From Paenibacillus solani (GTDB taxonomy: Bacteria > Bacillota > Bacilli > Paenibacillales > Paenibacillaceae): DNA of 64,000 nt. Where the stretch lies: assembly GCF_001277345.1 (NCBI RefSeq), contig NZ_LIUT01000001.1:92863-156862 (forward strand). The letters are read 5' to 3'. The notes beneath the pieces are model-generated. The model made no database searches. It had not been told where the DNA came from and saw only the letters and a list, made by a program, of their open reading frames with translations. A program made the position numbers and the translations under genes. This document shows, piece after piece, positions 44,397-53,176 of this stretch (positions are counted from its first letter, which is position 1; every line of letters begins with the position of its first letter).

Positions 44397-45224
44397 TTAT
44401 GCGCTAATCACGTTACCGCAATAGTCACATTCCTTCTCATCGTTAGCATACACGATCATCCTGGCTCCGCAGCTTGGGCATTCTATGGATTTAGGTCTGT
44501 GCCCCCGATCCTCGCTTTCATCGTATTCGTCTTCATACTCCTCTTCTTCGTCTACATATTCCTCATCAACATATTCATATTCTTCGTATTCGTCTTCATA
44601 CTCCTCATCATCGTATTCATATTCCTCGTCATCATATTCGTCATCATATTCGTCTACATATTCTTCATCATAATCATCATCATCATAGGCTTCATGATAC
44701 TCTTCGGACTCAAGTTCTAGGATGCCATTTTGGATTCGGCCGAAGGGCAGCATATGCTCTGTGATCATAAAATCCAAGTCTCGAATGACGTGATTGGGGG
44801 ATTGTTTTGTTTCTACGGCGATATGATCAATCTCTCTGATCCTTCTGTTCATAACAAGGTGGTAATACTGGTGCAATAATAGGCTGAATTTACTATCTGC
44901 CCGGCTGCCCAATATGAAAAAAGAGATAGCCGGAATTAGAAGTATTATTCCATATAGCCAGGCAGAATCCCAGTAAAGTTGAACATCGTCAGGGTTGTCG
45001 AGGTCAAAAGCTAAAATAAATAATCCCATGATTAAAATATAAGCATAAACCCCAAGCCATCCAATCAGTCGATGATTTCTTCCCTTGCGAGAGTGATGAA
45101 CATGAGTCGTAAGTACACGGAATAATGCCATCAAGAGACCGACGGGATACAAGATGAAGGCGAGTGTTAAAATGACACGGTCAAACTTGGAATATTTTGA
45201 TTTATATGGTAAATGATCTTCCAT
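44397..45224 (-). CDS. Membrane protein with acidic D/E/Y repeat and C-terminal zinc ribbon
   Basis: 275 residues. Four hydrophobic segments form two pairs (about residues 17-38 and 54-73, then 86-107 with the following stretch), followed by a cytoplasmic helical region. Residues 175-245 are almost only D, E and Y in imperfect repeats such as DEEYEYD. The C-terminus is a zinc ribbon with CPSC and CDYC. The fusion of membrane helices, a polyanionic tract and a zinc ribbon is uncommon, and I know no characterised homologue. The repetitive DNA in the acidic region makes copy number likely to vary. It is transcribed alone, opposite to its neighbours. Confidence 0.75.
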   Translation of the reverse strand: MEDHLPYKSKYSKFDRVILTLAFILYPVGLLMALFRVLTTHVHHSRKGRNHRLIGWLGVYAYILIMGLFILAFDLDNPDDVQLYWDSAWLYGIILLIPAISFFILGSRADSKFSLLLHQYYHLVMNRRIREIDHIAVETKQSPNHVIRDLDFMITEHMLPFGRIQNGILELESEEYHEAYDDDDYDEEYVDEYDDEYDDEEYEYDDEEYEDEYEEYEYVDEEYVDEEEEYEDEYDESEDRGHRPKSIECPSCGARMIVYANDEKECDYCGNVISA

Positions 45225-45518
45225 TCTTAGTACTCCCTTTCATACGGTCCTATTAAATGTATATATAGTAGTTCTAATATACTATATTGTATAACATTTC
45301 TAGTCTTTGTAGTTGCATTATTTGGAAAAATACGGTGCGAGAAGACCCCACCCTCACTCTGTCGATGGGTAATTGTCGACGGTGTTTTTCTATGAATAAA
45401 ATATCGGTATTTCGCCAATCACTTTTGGAAAAATATTCTTTACGAGTATCTCTTTCATATTGTAAAATTTATGGATTCAAATATATGGGATACATAGAAA
45501 AAAAGGGTGGAGGATAGG

Positions 45519-46778
45519 ATGAGTAATTTTTTTGCTGCGGTTAGAAATCGAACGCAATCTGTAATGGGCATTGATGGTTTTCCGATCATTTTGTTGTTAA
45601 ATGTTTTTCTTGGGATCGCGTACTCATTTGTACTGCCTTTCAGCTCCATGTTCGGGATTGATGAAGTCGGCATGAGCAATACGGAGTTTGGTCTATTCAT
45701 GATGGTGTCTACGCTCTGTGGTGTCGGCTTCAGCACCTATATCGGCAAGTTATCTGATCGTGTATCTGACCGTAAGATGATTCTTATTCTCTGTGCGATT
45801 GCTGGCGCGATCGGATATATCGGTTATGCATATTCCCGTGACTATTATGTGCTTCTTGTGATCTCTTCGACTTTTTTAGGTATATCCTCTTCTACATTTT
45901 CGCAAATCTTTGCTTACGGACGCGAGGTACTAGTAAAGTCTAAGCTTCCTGCAAATGAGATTCCGTTATATATGAACATTCTGCGAGTCCTGTTCGCCCT
46001 GTCTTGGACCGTAGGACCAGCCATTGCAGCTTACGTCCTGCTATATTTCGGTTTCAAAGGGATGTTTCTCGTTGCAGCATCCTGTTATATCATCGTTGTA
46101 GGTATCGTTCTGCTCTCGCTCAGAAAGACATCCAAAGCACAGATCACCGCGCAGCCAAAACCACCTCAAGCCTCGACCCCTCTGCGGCAAGTCATCTTCC
46201 AACCTTTTATTTTTGTTAACTTGATTGCCTTTACCCTCATTTCAACAGCGAACACGATCAGCTCGTTAAATATGGCCCAATTCGTAACGAAAGTATTGAA
46301 CGGTGAAGAGAAGGATGTTGGCGTCGTGTTCAGCATTCCGCCGGTGTTCGAAATTCCTTTTATGCTCGGATTTGGGGTTTTAGCACTGCGGGTTAAGAGC
46401 GATAATCTGATTCGGCTAGGCTCATTGCTTGCTTTTGCATACTTCTTCGCCACCTTCTTCGCCACTGACGTTTGGCATATATTCCTTATCCAAGTGCTTA
46501 GCGCCGCCTACATTTCTATCACAAGCGGCATTGCAATTACTTACTTCCAGGACTTCATACCGAGTATGCCCGGTACTGCAATGACTCTCTATTCCAATAC
46601 GGGAAAAATAGGTTCTCTGCTTGGTTTCTTGCTATTTGGTTTGCTATCCGATGCATTCGGGTACCGTAATGTGTATCTGTGGTGTGCAATCTTTGCTTTT
46701 ATCGCAATGATCATGCTCTTCGCTTTAGTAAGAGCCAAGCGATTCCAGTTCCAATCCAGTTCGTCTATGAGTGGATAA
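45519..46778 (+). CDS. MFS sugar efflux transporter (SET family-like)
   Basis: 419 residues from ATG 45519 (GGTGGAGG site; an upstream GTG lies within that site). Twelve transmembrane helices. The motif A-like loop is [14 protein letters not shown] (about residues 75-88). The N-terminal half, with [15 protein letters not shown] and [15 protein letters not shown], closely follows the SetA/SetB sugar efflux transporters. It likely exports sugars or toxic sugar analogues. The following scar begins immediately after its stop. Confidence 0.85.
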   Translation: MSNFFAAVRNRTQSVMGIDGFPIILLLNVFLGIAYSFVLPFSSMFGIDEVGMSNTEFGLFMMVSTLCGVGFSTYIGKLSDRVSDRKMILILCAIAGAIGYIGYAYSRDYYVLLVISSTFLGISSSTFSQIFAYGREVLVKSKLPANEIPLYMNILRVLFALSWTVGPAIAAYVLLYFGFKGMFLVAASCYIIVVGIVLLSLRKTSKAQITAQPKPPQASTPLRQVIFQPFIFVNLIAFTLISTANTISSLNMAQFVTKVLNGEEKDVGVVFSIPPVFEIPFMLGFGVLALRVKSDNLIRLGSLLAFAYFFATFFATDVWHIFLIQVLSAAYISITSGIAITYFQDFIPSMPGTAMTLYSNTGKIGSLLGFLLFGLLSDAFGYRNVYLWCAIFAFIAMIMLFALVRAKRFQFQSSSSMSG

Positions 46779-46806
46779 CTCTAAACATCAAAGTAAGGAG
46801 GATAAG

Positions 46807-47141
46807 ATTGATTATTTAATACGCGAAATCAAGGAACTACGTGACCAAATTGCGCCAAATACTTTATTTACAATTAACGACGATAATCTTGACCGTCAAA
46901 TGGGGCTGAAGCTTGCCTCAAAATATGGTGTGGATGGCGTGATGATTGGGCGTGTATTTTTAAAAATCCGTTTACCTTTGAAAAAGAACCGAAAGAGCAT
47001 AGCAGTAAGAAGTAGATTGACCTCTTAAGATTGCAGCTTGATCTGTATGATCAATATTTAGAAGTATTGCCTCGTTCCGTTTCAGCGCTTCAGCGCTTCT
47101 TCTAAATATATGTCAAAGGATTCCGAGGTGCAGGCGAATTA
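46807..47141 (+). pseudogene. C-terminal remnant of a tRNA-dihydrouridine synthase
   Basis: The sequence reads [20 protein letters not shown] then [20 protein letters not shown] and VMIGR. It continues with several frameshifts and stops that still match the C-terminus of the intact dus gene at 50122-51111 ([53 protein letters not shown]). The FMN-binding N-terminal half with the catalytic Cys is gone, so it is a relic paralogue. A weak SD stands upstream, so a short peptide could still be made. Confidence 0.85.
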
Positions 47142-47264
47142 ATGAAGGATAACGGAGGCCATCCTGCATTTACAAATGAAAGCTCAAAGAACTTCGTGAA
47201 AGCGAATTTGATCACCGAAGAAGAATACAAACAACAAATCACCGGCATTGATTATGTAACTTAA
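47142..47264 (+). pseudogene. XkdX-like phage protein fragment fused to the dus scar
   Basis: A 40-codon frame from ATG 47142 ends FVKANLITEEEYKQQITG then IDYVT. This is the signature of the short XkdX-type proteins of PBSX-like phages (NFV..G.IT.EEY..ITG.DYV). The first residues derive from the decayed dus end, so this is a scar where phage DNA joined the dus relic. Any expression is doubtful. Confidence 0.55.
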
Positions 47265-47274
47265 TAAAAGCTTA

Positions 47275-47292
47275 AGCCCTCATGTGAGGGCT
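47275..47292 (+). terminator. Hairpin after the XkdX fragment
   Basis: AGCCCTCA-TG-TGAGGGCT, followed by a poor T-run. The same AGCCCTC/GAGGGCT stem recurs at 48273-48290 after the zinc-finger gene. Confidence 0.5.
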
Positions 47293-47394
47293 ATTGTCTT
47301 ATAATCTCGAACTTTGGAACTATATTCTTCCAATTCTATGATATAATTCAAAAATGAGAGTTTTACTTAAATAGAGTAAAAGGGTGGATTATTG

Positions 47395-47949
47395 TTGAGC
47401 AAACCAGTCACCTTCATTTCGAAAGAAGGCACAAGATATACATGGGATCGAAGCAAGGAGACATTTGTTCAACTTACCGATCTCGAAGTTAATTTGATGC
47501 GTCTTAAGGTTATGGGAATGAACGATGCGGATATCCTAAATCGAACTTCCGGTAACGGTATTCCGATGGGTATTCCGATTACATTTTCAAAAGAACGGCT
47601 TATAAGCTTGCGTGACAAACTTTTAGAGATTCTAAAAGCAGGACCGTTTATTGGTTTCGAAGATCATGCCCTTGAACGGATCATTGAAGATTCGCTTCTT
47701 TCGGATGACGATCCCAACAAAAGAGGATGGACAAGCAAGGAAGAAGCCGAAAATTGCGTTATGAAAGCTAAGAAAATTACTGGTGTTCGGTTTAACGTGG
47801 ACCATAGGCATCCCAAGAACACAGAAACCGAAAAGTTTTTGCACCCTCATCTAGGAATTGTAATTACGGGCGAAAAAACCACTGGCGAAGGCAGGATGGT
47901 TTTGGTAGTATTAACTGAAAGCACTATTTCCGTAGTTACTGTGCTATAA
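47395..47949 (+). CDS. DUF4258-like protein, candidate toxin
   Basis: 184 residues from a TTG at 47395; AGGGTGG lies 8 bases upstream and there is no ATG. The first 85 residues are unlike anything I recognise. The rest has the outline of a DUF4258/RelE-like fold: DHALERIIED (about residues 88-97), a helix with AENCVMKAKK, then three strands ending MVLVVLTESTISVVTVL. DUF4258 proteins are often encoded beside YgiT-type zinc-finger antitoxins, and such a gene starts 50 bases downstream. A toxin role is inferred from that pairing. The long N-terminal part could be an extra domain giving specificity. Confidence 0.55.
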   Translation: MSKPVTFISKEGTRYTWDRSKETFVQLTDLEVNLMRLKVMGMNDADILNRTSGNGIPMGIPITFSKERLISLRDKLLEILKAGPFIGFEDHALERIIEDSLLSDDDPNKRGWTSKEEAENCVMKAKKITGVRFNVDHRHPKNTETEKFLHPHLGIVITGEKTTGEGRMVLVVLTESTISVVTVL

Positions 47950-47998
47950 AGTGACATTACAGGGTATAATATATATAAATCCGAAAGAGGTGGGGAAT

Positions 47999-48259
47999 AT
48001 GATCTTGGTAGAAGAAAAACGCGACCATCGAACTTCGACTCAGTGCAGCTGTGGTGGAACAGCAGATCTGCGGACAGGAAGTCATGTTTTTAACATTGGC
48101 CAGAAAAAGATCACCCTGCAAAACGTCCCTCATTTTTATTGCGAGTATTGCGAAAAGGCGATCTTTGGCCCTGGAATCGATCCGACATCTATTCTAAGAT
48201 ATGCTTACTTGCATAACTTAAGCAGAATAGACTGGAACAAACGCGACTCATATTTATAA
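47999..48259 (+). CDS. YgiT/MqsA-type zinc-finger protein, candidate antitoxin
   Basis: 86 residues from ATG 47999 (AGGTGGGG site). The N-terminal zinc finger has C16, C18 and C48, C51 (CSC ... YCEYC), separated by a beta-hairpin and NVP before the second pair. That is the layout of YgiT/MqsA N-terminal domains, here with a CxC instead of CxxC. The DNA-binding C-terminal HTH of full MqsA is absent, as in many short antitoxins of DUF4258 toxins. A TATAAT at 47965-47970 may give it its own promoter. A terminator follows. Confidence 0.65.
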   Translation: MILVEEKRDHRTSTQCSCGGTADLRTGSHVFNIGQKKITLQNVPHFYCEYCEKAIFGPGIDPTSILRYAYLHNLSRIDWNKRDSYL

Positions 48260-48272
48260 TTGCTGAATGAAG

Positions 48273-48295
48273 AGCCCTCGAATGAGGGCTTTTTT
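48273..48295 (+). terminator. Terminator after the zinc-finger gene
   Basis: AGCCCTC (48273-48279), loop GAAT, GAGGGCT (48284-48290), then T-rich tail. The next 267 bases show no gene. Confidence 0.88.
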
Positions 48296-48562
48296 ATATT
48301 GTTGGCGAGAAAACTTTAGCGTTGTTTAAATAAACCTGCATGGCATAAAGAGTCTAATCACACAAGAAACTCAGCTTTTTCAAATACAATTCTGAATAAT
48401 ATTAAGAGTGCTACCCCGGCTTCTTATTACAATAGGCTCTTGGGTGTCAATGAAGGTCGAAGTGTAAGATGATATGTTATGATCTGTGAGTGGCTTATTG
48501 TATGATGATAATAAAATGACTGCCTCAGTCAGGTATGAATTATATAGAACATAGGAGGAACC

Positions 48563-49129
48563 ATGTCCTGGAGCAAATTAAAGCAACAGCTGGAGAGTTT
48601 TCTTAGTCCTGCGTTAGCTGGAAGAGTGGAATACCGCGCAACTGGTTATCGTTATTTACCTGATAAAGCAGGGCTTTGTTATATTTCGGTAGATAAAAAG
48701 AACATCCTCAATATGAGTGATAAAACCAGCTCAATAAGGTGGTATCAGACGGAGCAAGAAATTAAGAATGATGCCAATATCCAAATTCTGATCAGCGATG
48801 AAGAATTGGAAGCGGTCAGAAAGGATACCGAAGGGACCGTTCCAGAGGATCGTCTAAACGTAATTGCAAGAAACAGAAAAATATCCGTACTCGCAAAGGA
48901 GCTTTTGTCAGCACAGGCTGCCCTAAGTAAATCCAATTTTGTCGCTACAGCGAATAAGTTCTTATCTACTTCTATAGAAGAAAGCATAGAGAGCGATGAT
49001 ATTTTATTGAATATTCTAGCTTTGGTGGACAGACGAGTTGGCAAGAAGCGGATTTTAAACATGGCCGAGATTGTGAAGTTAAAGCATCCGATTGTGCAAT
49101 ATTTTTATGAACTGCGGCGAAGTACATGA
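48563..49129 (+). CDS. Conserved protein of unknown function (SF0329-like)
   Basis: 188 residues, soluble, no signal peptide. It starts MSWSKLKQQLESFLSPALAG and contains IRWYQTEQEI and KISVLAKELLSAQAALSKSN. It resembles proteins named SF0329 family in enteric and Firmicute genomes, with no known role. AGGAGGA precedes ATG 48563. A decayed copy of its last 33 codons lies at 18694-18794, showing that this gene type has been duplicated within the region. Confidence 0.65.
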   Translation: MSWSKLKQQLESFLSPALAGRVEYRATGYRYLPDKAGLCYISVDKKNILNMSDKTSSIRWYQTEQEIKNDANIQILISDEELEAVRKDTEGTVPEDRLNVIARNRKISVLAKELLSAQAALSKSNFVATANKFLSTSIEESIESDDILLNILALVDRRVGKKRILNMAEIVKLKHPIVQYFYELRRST

Positions 49130-49190
49130 TGGGAATAAATAAACTTTCGTTGAAAGATTAATATTGCACTTGGGGAAAAGAGGTGATTTC

Positions 49191-49895
49191 ATGTCTGAAC
49201 AAACAAAGTCGGAAAGAGTTCATCAGGTATTTGAAAAGATATCGGATCAATACGACTCGATGAACTCAGTCATCACTTTTAGGAGACATATCGCATGGCG
49301 CCATGATGTTATGAAACGGATGAATGTGAAAGAAGGAAGTAAAGCTTTGGATGTGTGCACTGGAACCGGGGATTGGGCGATTGCCTTAGCAAATGCTGTT
49401 GGAACGCATGGAGAAGTCGTTGGATTAGATTTTAGCCAGAACATGCTCAAAATTGCACAAGATAAGCAAGAGCAACAAGCTTTAAAGCAGCTTACCCTTA
49501 TCCAGGGAAATGCCATGGAGCTTCCTTTTGAAGATGATTCCTTTGATTATGTAACCATTGGTTTTGGTTTAAGAAATGTACCCGATTATTCAACCGTGTT
49601 GCGGGAAATGTATCGAGTAACTAAACCAGGCGGACAAGTCGTTTGTTTAGAAACATCCCAACCCACATTAATCGGTTATAAACAAGCTTCCCTCTTTTAT
49701 GTTCGCTATATCATGCCCTTGCTTGGAAAGTTTATTGCCAAAAGTTATGATGAATATTCATGGTTACAAGAATCAGCCCGTCATTTCCCCAATAAAAATG
49801 TACTGAAACAAATGTTTTTGGAAGCGGGATTCTCCAAAGTAGATGTAAAAAGCTATAGTGGCGGTGTCGCGGCAATGCATATGGCTATCAAATAG
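49191..49895 (+). CDS. UbiE/MenG-type methyltransferase
   Basis: 234 residues from ATG 49191 (GAGGTGAT site). A class I SAM methyltransferase with [14 protein letters not shown] (SAM loop, about residues 47-60) and the UbiE signatures [10 protein letters not shown] near the N-terminus and [20 protein letters not shown] (about 124-143). UbiE/MenG methylates demethylmenaquinone in the last step of menaquinone synthesis. In Bacillales menG normally lies in the hepST/menaquinone cluster; here it stands alone with AT-rich codons, so it may be a second, acquired copy acting on another substrate. Confidence 0.85.
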   Translation: MSEQTKSERVHQVFEKISDQYDSMNSVITFRRHIAWRHDVMKRMNVKEGSKALDVCTGTGDWAIALANAVGTHGEVVGLDFSQNMLKIAQDKQEQQALKQLTLIQGNAMELPFEDDSFDYVTIGFGLRNVPDYSTVLREMYRVTKPGGQVVCLETSQPTLIGYKQASLFYVRYIMPLLGKFIAKSYDEYSWLQESARHFPNKNVLKQMFLEAGFSKVDVKSYSGGVAAMHMAIK

Positions 49896-49906
49896 GTAAT
49901 AGCAAG

Positions 49907-49932
49907 GAGGGGTATCGCCCCTCTTTTTTTTG
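49907..49932 (+). terminator. Terminator after the UbiE-type gene
   Basis: GAGGGG (49907-49912), loop TATCG, CCCCTC (49918-49923), then eight to nine T. Confidence 0.9.
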
Positions 49933-50121
49933 AATTAATGGGAGCATGCTTCTCTCTGGAATATGATATATTCATTGAAGCGTCTACGATTAACATATAC
50001 TGCTGTTTGATATACGTTGCTTAAATATGCTATAAGTGAAGAAAAAGCAAGGACATGAACAGGTTGTGTTTACTATTACGGGATAAAGATTTGTCCTGGT
50101 ATTTATAGAGGAGTATTGGAT

Positions 50122-51111
50122 ATGACAGATAATTTTTGGCGTGATTTACCGCGACCTTTCTTTATCCTGGCGCCCATGGAAGATGTGACGGATGTTGTGT
50201 TTCGCCATGTCGTAAGTGAAGCAGCCAGACCGGATGTGTTTTTTACGGAGTTTGCGAATACAGAGAGCTATTGTCACCCGGATGGGAACCACAGTGTGCG
50301 CGGACGTTTGACTTTTACAGAGGATGAACAGCCCATTGTAGCCCATATTTGGGGGGATAAGCCGGAATATTTTCGTCAAATGAGTATCGGCATGGCGAAA
50401 GAAGGGTTTAAAGGCATCGATATTAATATGGGTTGTCCTGTAGCTAATGTAGCTGAGAATGGGAAGGGCAGCGGTCTGATCTGTCGTCCCGATATCGCAG
50501 CGGATCTTATCCAGGCCGCAAAGGCCGGGGGACTGCCCGTCAGTGTAAAAACAAGGCTCGGTTTTAGCAGGGTAGACGAATGGCGCGACTGGTTAACCCA
50601 TATCTTGAAACAAGACATTGTGAATCTGTCCATTCATCTGCGGACAAGGAAGGAAATGAGCAAGGTAGACGCTCACTGGGAACTGATTCCGGAGATTAAG
50701 AAGCTTCGGGACGAGGTCGCGCCAGATACATTGCTGACCATTAACGGGGATATCCCTGACCGTCAGACCGGCCTAAAGCTTGCTGAACAATACGGTGTGG
50801 ATGGCATTATGATTGGACGTGGTATTTTTCATAATCCATTTGCTTTTGAGAAGGAGCCGAAGGATCATAGCAGTGAGGAATTGCTTGATCTGCTGCGTCT
50901 GCATCTGGATCTCTATGATCAATATTCAGCACTCGAGCCACGTTCCTTCAAACCCCTTGCCCGCTTCTTTAAAATCTATGTCCGTGGATTTCGAGGGGCA
51001 AGTGAACTTAGAAATAACTTAATGAACGCCAAGTCAACAAGTGAAGTACGTACGTTGCTTGATGATTTTGGTAGCAAGGATTATGGTGAGGTAGAAGAAC
51101 ACGGAAATTAA
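50122..51111 (+). CDS. tRNA-dihydrouridine synthase
   Basis: 329 residues from ATG 50122 (GAGGAG site). A TIM-barrel flavoprotein with [15 protein letters not shown] at the N-terminus, [10 protein letters not shown] carrying the catalytic Cys (about residue 113), SVKTRLGF and [15 protein letters not shown] (FMN phosphate site). Dus enzymes reduce uridines in the tRNA D-loop. The DTTD/MEDVTD start and lack of a long C-terminal extension put it in the DusC-like or short bacterial group. A relic paralogue of its C-terminus lies at 46807-47141. It stands alone. Confidence 0.92.
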   Translation: MTDNFWRDLPRPFFILAPMEDVTDVVFRHVVSEAARPDVFFTEFANTESYCHPDGNHSVRGRLTFTEDEQPIVAHIWGDKPEYFRQMSIGMAKEGFKGIDINMGCPVANVAENGKGSGLICRPDIAADLIQAAKAGGLPVSVKTRLGFSRVDEWRDWLTHILKQDIVNLSIHLRTRKEMSKVDAHWELIPEIKKLRDEVAPDTLLTINGDIPDRQTGLKLAEQYGVDGIMIGRGIFHNPFAFEKEPKDHSSEELLDLLRLHLDLYDQYSALEPRSFKPLARFFKIYVRGFRGASELRNNLMNAKSTSEVRTLLDDFGSKDYGEVEEHGN

Positions 51112-51288
51112 ATGGGCAGGCAATAGTATTATTGGAAGACATGGCCGACGTGGCTGTGTCTTTTTGTTTTGGAAACAGCAGTCACTTTTGCTATAGCTTT
51201 TAGCTATAACTAGCTATGATCTTTTGGTATGCCTTCTAATCCTGCTCGTCGTGATATGATCATCGTATACAACGAGGGGGTTATTTAC

Positions 51289-52449
51289 ATGACTGATAAG
51301 TTTCAGATTGTAGGAAGTTTGTTGCGGCCCGAAGAGCTGCTGAAATATAAAACGCAAATTGAACATCGGGATGATATCCAGTATCCGTTCTATGAAAATT
51401 TCGAAGGGTATGCCAAGTGCGAGACAGAGGCGATCAAACAGGTTGTAAAAAAGGAAATCGATCATAACCTGTCGGTTGTTACGGACGGCGAATTCTCCAA
51501 ATCGATGTGGCATCTGGATTTTGTATGGGGCTTTGGTGGCGTTGAGCGTTATATCGCGGATCATGGCTACTTTTTCCGGGATGTGGACGGAACATCGAAA
51601 TATGAAACACGCAAGGATATTGGCCTGCGCATTACTGGCAAGCTGAGCGGAAAGAATCACCACTTTATTCAATTGTACAAGCAGCTCCAAGATACGGCGG
51701 GTGATCAGCAAACGAAACTTTGCGTACCATCTCCTTCCCATATCTTCGGTGAACTTTCCTGGTCGAATAACATTGGCGGCAAGGATAATGTTTATCAGAA
51801 TTTGCAGGAGCTCAAACAGGGCCTGGTGAGCGCGTATAAAGAATTTGTGGAGGAGTTCGCTGCGGCAGGCGGCAAGATTCTGCAATTCGATGATTGCTTA
51901 TGGGAGTTGTTTGCAGACGACAACCCGAACTCACCGTTTACAGGGGAGAATATTAACCAAGAAGAAGTACAGGGGCTCGCCACCGAATTTATTGATATAA
52001 ACAATACCGTGATTGACTTCGGTCATAGCCTCGGCTTGAAAATGTGGACACATAACTGCCGCGGTAACTACGATTCCCGCAACATGGGCGGTGGATCTTA
52101 CGCGAAAATCGCCAACCTGTTCCTGAAGCAGTTGAAATATGATCGTTTCTTCCTGGAGTGGGATGATGATCGTGCGGGTTCGATTGAAGCACTGGAGGTT
52201 TTCAAGGACAGACCGGAAACGGAGATTGTGCTGGGCTTGCTGTCTTCCAAAACAAATACGCTTGATGATGAAACACGCGTCATTCGTCTTCTTGACGAAG
52301 CATCCAAAATTATTGATAAGGATCGTTTGCTGCTCTCGCATCAATGCGGATTCGCTTCCTGCGACGGCGGTAACGAGCTGAGCGAAGCCGAGCAATGGGC
52401 AAAAATCGATCAGGGACAAAAGATTGCCAAGCAATACTGGAATAACTAA
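51289..52449 (+). CDS. Cobalamin-independent methionine synthase-like protein (YxjG/YxjH type)
   Basis: 386 residues from ATG 51289 (GAGGGGG site). It corresponds to the C-terminal catalytic barrel of MetE only: IVGSLLRPEELL at the start, VVTDGEFSKSMWHLDFVWGF, and zinc-ligand motifs THNCRGN (H, C) and SHQCGFASC near the end. YxjG/YxjH-type proteins in Bacillus are implicated in methionine metabolism, probably methyl transfer to homocysteine from an alternative donor. No S-box riboswitch was recognised in its 180-base leader, which sets it apart from Bacillus yxjG/yxjH. Confidence 0.85.
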   Translation: MTDKFQIVGSLLRPEELLKYKTQIEHRDDIQYPFYENFEGYAKCETEAIKQVVKKEIDHNLSVVTDGEFSKSMWHLDFVWGFGGVERYIADHGYFFRDVDGTSKYETRKDIGLRITGKLSGKNHHFIQLYKQLQDTAGDQQTKLCVPSPSHIFGELSWSNNIGGKDNVYQNLQELKQGLVSAYKEFVEEFAAAGGKILQFDDCLWELFADDNPNSPFTGENINQEEVQGLATEFIDINNTVIDFGHSLGLKMWTHNCRGNYDSRNMGGGSYAKIANLFLKQLKYDRFFLEWDDDRAGSIEALEVFKDRPETEIVLGLLSSKTNTLDDETRVIRLLDEASKIIDKDRLLLSHQCGFASCDGGNELSEAEQWAKIDQGQKIAKQYWNN

Positions 52450-52477
52450 AATTGGATAAACATCATTGAGCTAAAAA

Positions 52478-52526
52478 AGGGATGACTTAAAGGGCCGCTT
52501 ATGGACCCCGCGAGTCATCTCTTTTT
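52478..52526 (+). terminator. Terminator after the MetE-like gene
   Basis: AGGGATGACT (52478-52487) pairs with AGTCATCTCT (52513-52522) around a 25-base loop that itself can form GGGCC...GGACCC, followed by T-rich sequence. Confidence 0.75.
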
Positions 52527-52730
52527 GGTGCTTTGGATTATGTGACAGGGAAGTCTGTCTTAAAGCTTCTTCAAGATTTGAACAAGGAAACGAACACATG
52601 CGTCGTTCTGGTCACCCATAATTCGGCCATCGCACCGATGGCTGATAAGGTGGTCCGAGTTAAGAGCGGAAGGATGGAGAGCATCACAATCAATGATCAC
52701 AAACAAAGCGTTGAAGGGATAGAGTGGTGA
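52527..52730 (+). pseudogene. 5'-truncated ABC transporter ATPase (MacB/LolD type)
   Basis: The frame opens with GALDYVTGKSVLKLLQDLNK, the D-loop that follows Walker B in ATPases of FtsX-linked exporters. It runs through the H-loop (VVLVTHNSAIAPMADKV) to a stop at 52728-52730. Walker A, Q-loop and signature motif are absent: the sequence begins directly at the T-run of the preceding terminator. It is a deletion remnant. Confidence 0.85.
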
Positions 52731-53119
52731 TGAAGACTTTATCGTTGAAATTATTAAGGGATATGAAACAGTCGATAGGACAATTCATAGCCATTGTTTT
52801 GGTTATTGCGGTGGGAGCCTTTTTCTACACGGGGCTGGTAACCTTGAGCGACAATCTTAGCACCTATACGAAGGGGTATTTTAAGGAACATAATTTAAGC
52901 GACTTGAACGTATTTTACAGTCAAATTTCCGCAGAGGATGCGGCTGGTTTACGAGGCATTGAAGGCATTCATCATATCGAAGGGCGTTATACCGTCCAGG
53001 CCGCACAGGCTTTTGAAGATGATAAAGCTTCATTAACGCTGCATTCAATCCCTGTACCTAATGAAATCAACACGCCCAAGATGATGGAGGGCAGGATCTC
53101 ATCTCAGGTTAATCATTAA
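52730..53119 (+). pseudogene. 3'-truncated FtsX-like ABC permease
   Basis: 129 residues from ATG 52730, overlapping the ATPase stop by one base as expected for the original operon. It has one N-terminal transmembrane helix (IGQFIAIVLVIAVGAFFYTG) and the start of the extracytoplasmic MacB-like domain (SDLNVFYSQISAEDAAGL, EGRYTVQAAQAF), then an abrupt stop. Intact relatives carry three further helices and are several hundred to over a thousand residues long. It cannot form an exporter. Confidence 0.82.
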
Positions 53120-53133
53120 GCCGGTCCTGAAAG

Positions 53134-53168
53134 AAAACGCAGCCTGATGAGGGCTGCGTTTTTTTTTG
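53134..53168. terminator. Bidirectional terminator between the ABC remnant and the tetR gene
   Basis: AAAACGCAGCC (53134-53144) pairs with GGCTGCGTTTT (53152-53162), followed by a long T-run. It also serves the convergent TetR gene. Confidence 0.88.
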
Positions 53169-53176
53169 CGGAATGG

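Noticed and set aside
44391..44720. Plus-strand frame encoding a run of Ile/Phe/Val resembling membrane helices
   Set aside because: It is antisense to the D/E/Y codons of the acidic protein; the hydrophobicity arises from GAA/GAT/TAT read backwards, and there is no RBS.
45225..45518. Small plus/minus frames (63-76 codons) upstream of the MFS gene
   Set aside because: No RBS or conserved features; the 294-base gap probably holds divergent promoters only.
51120..51288. Search for an S-box or T-box leader before the MetE-like gene
   Set aside because: No terminator/antiterminator pair or S-box core (AGAGA...GGC..GATG) was found in the leader.
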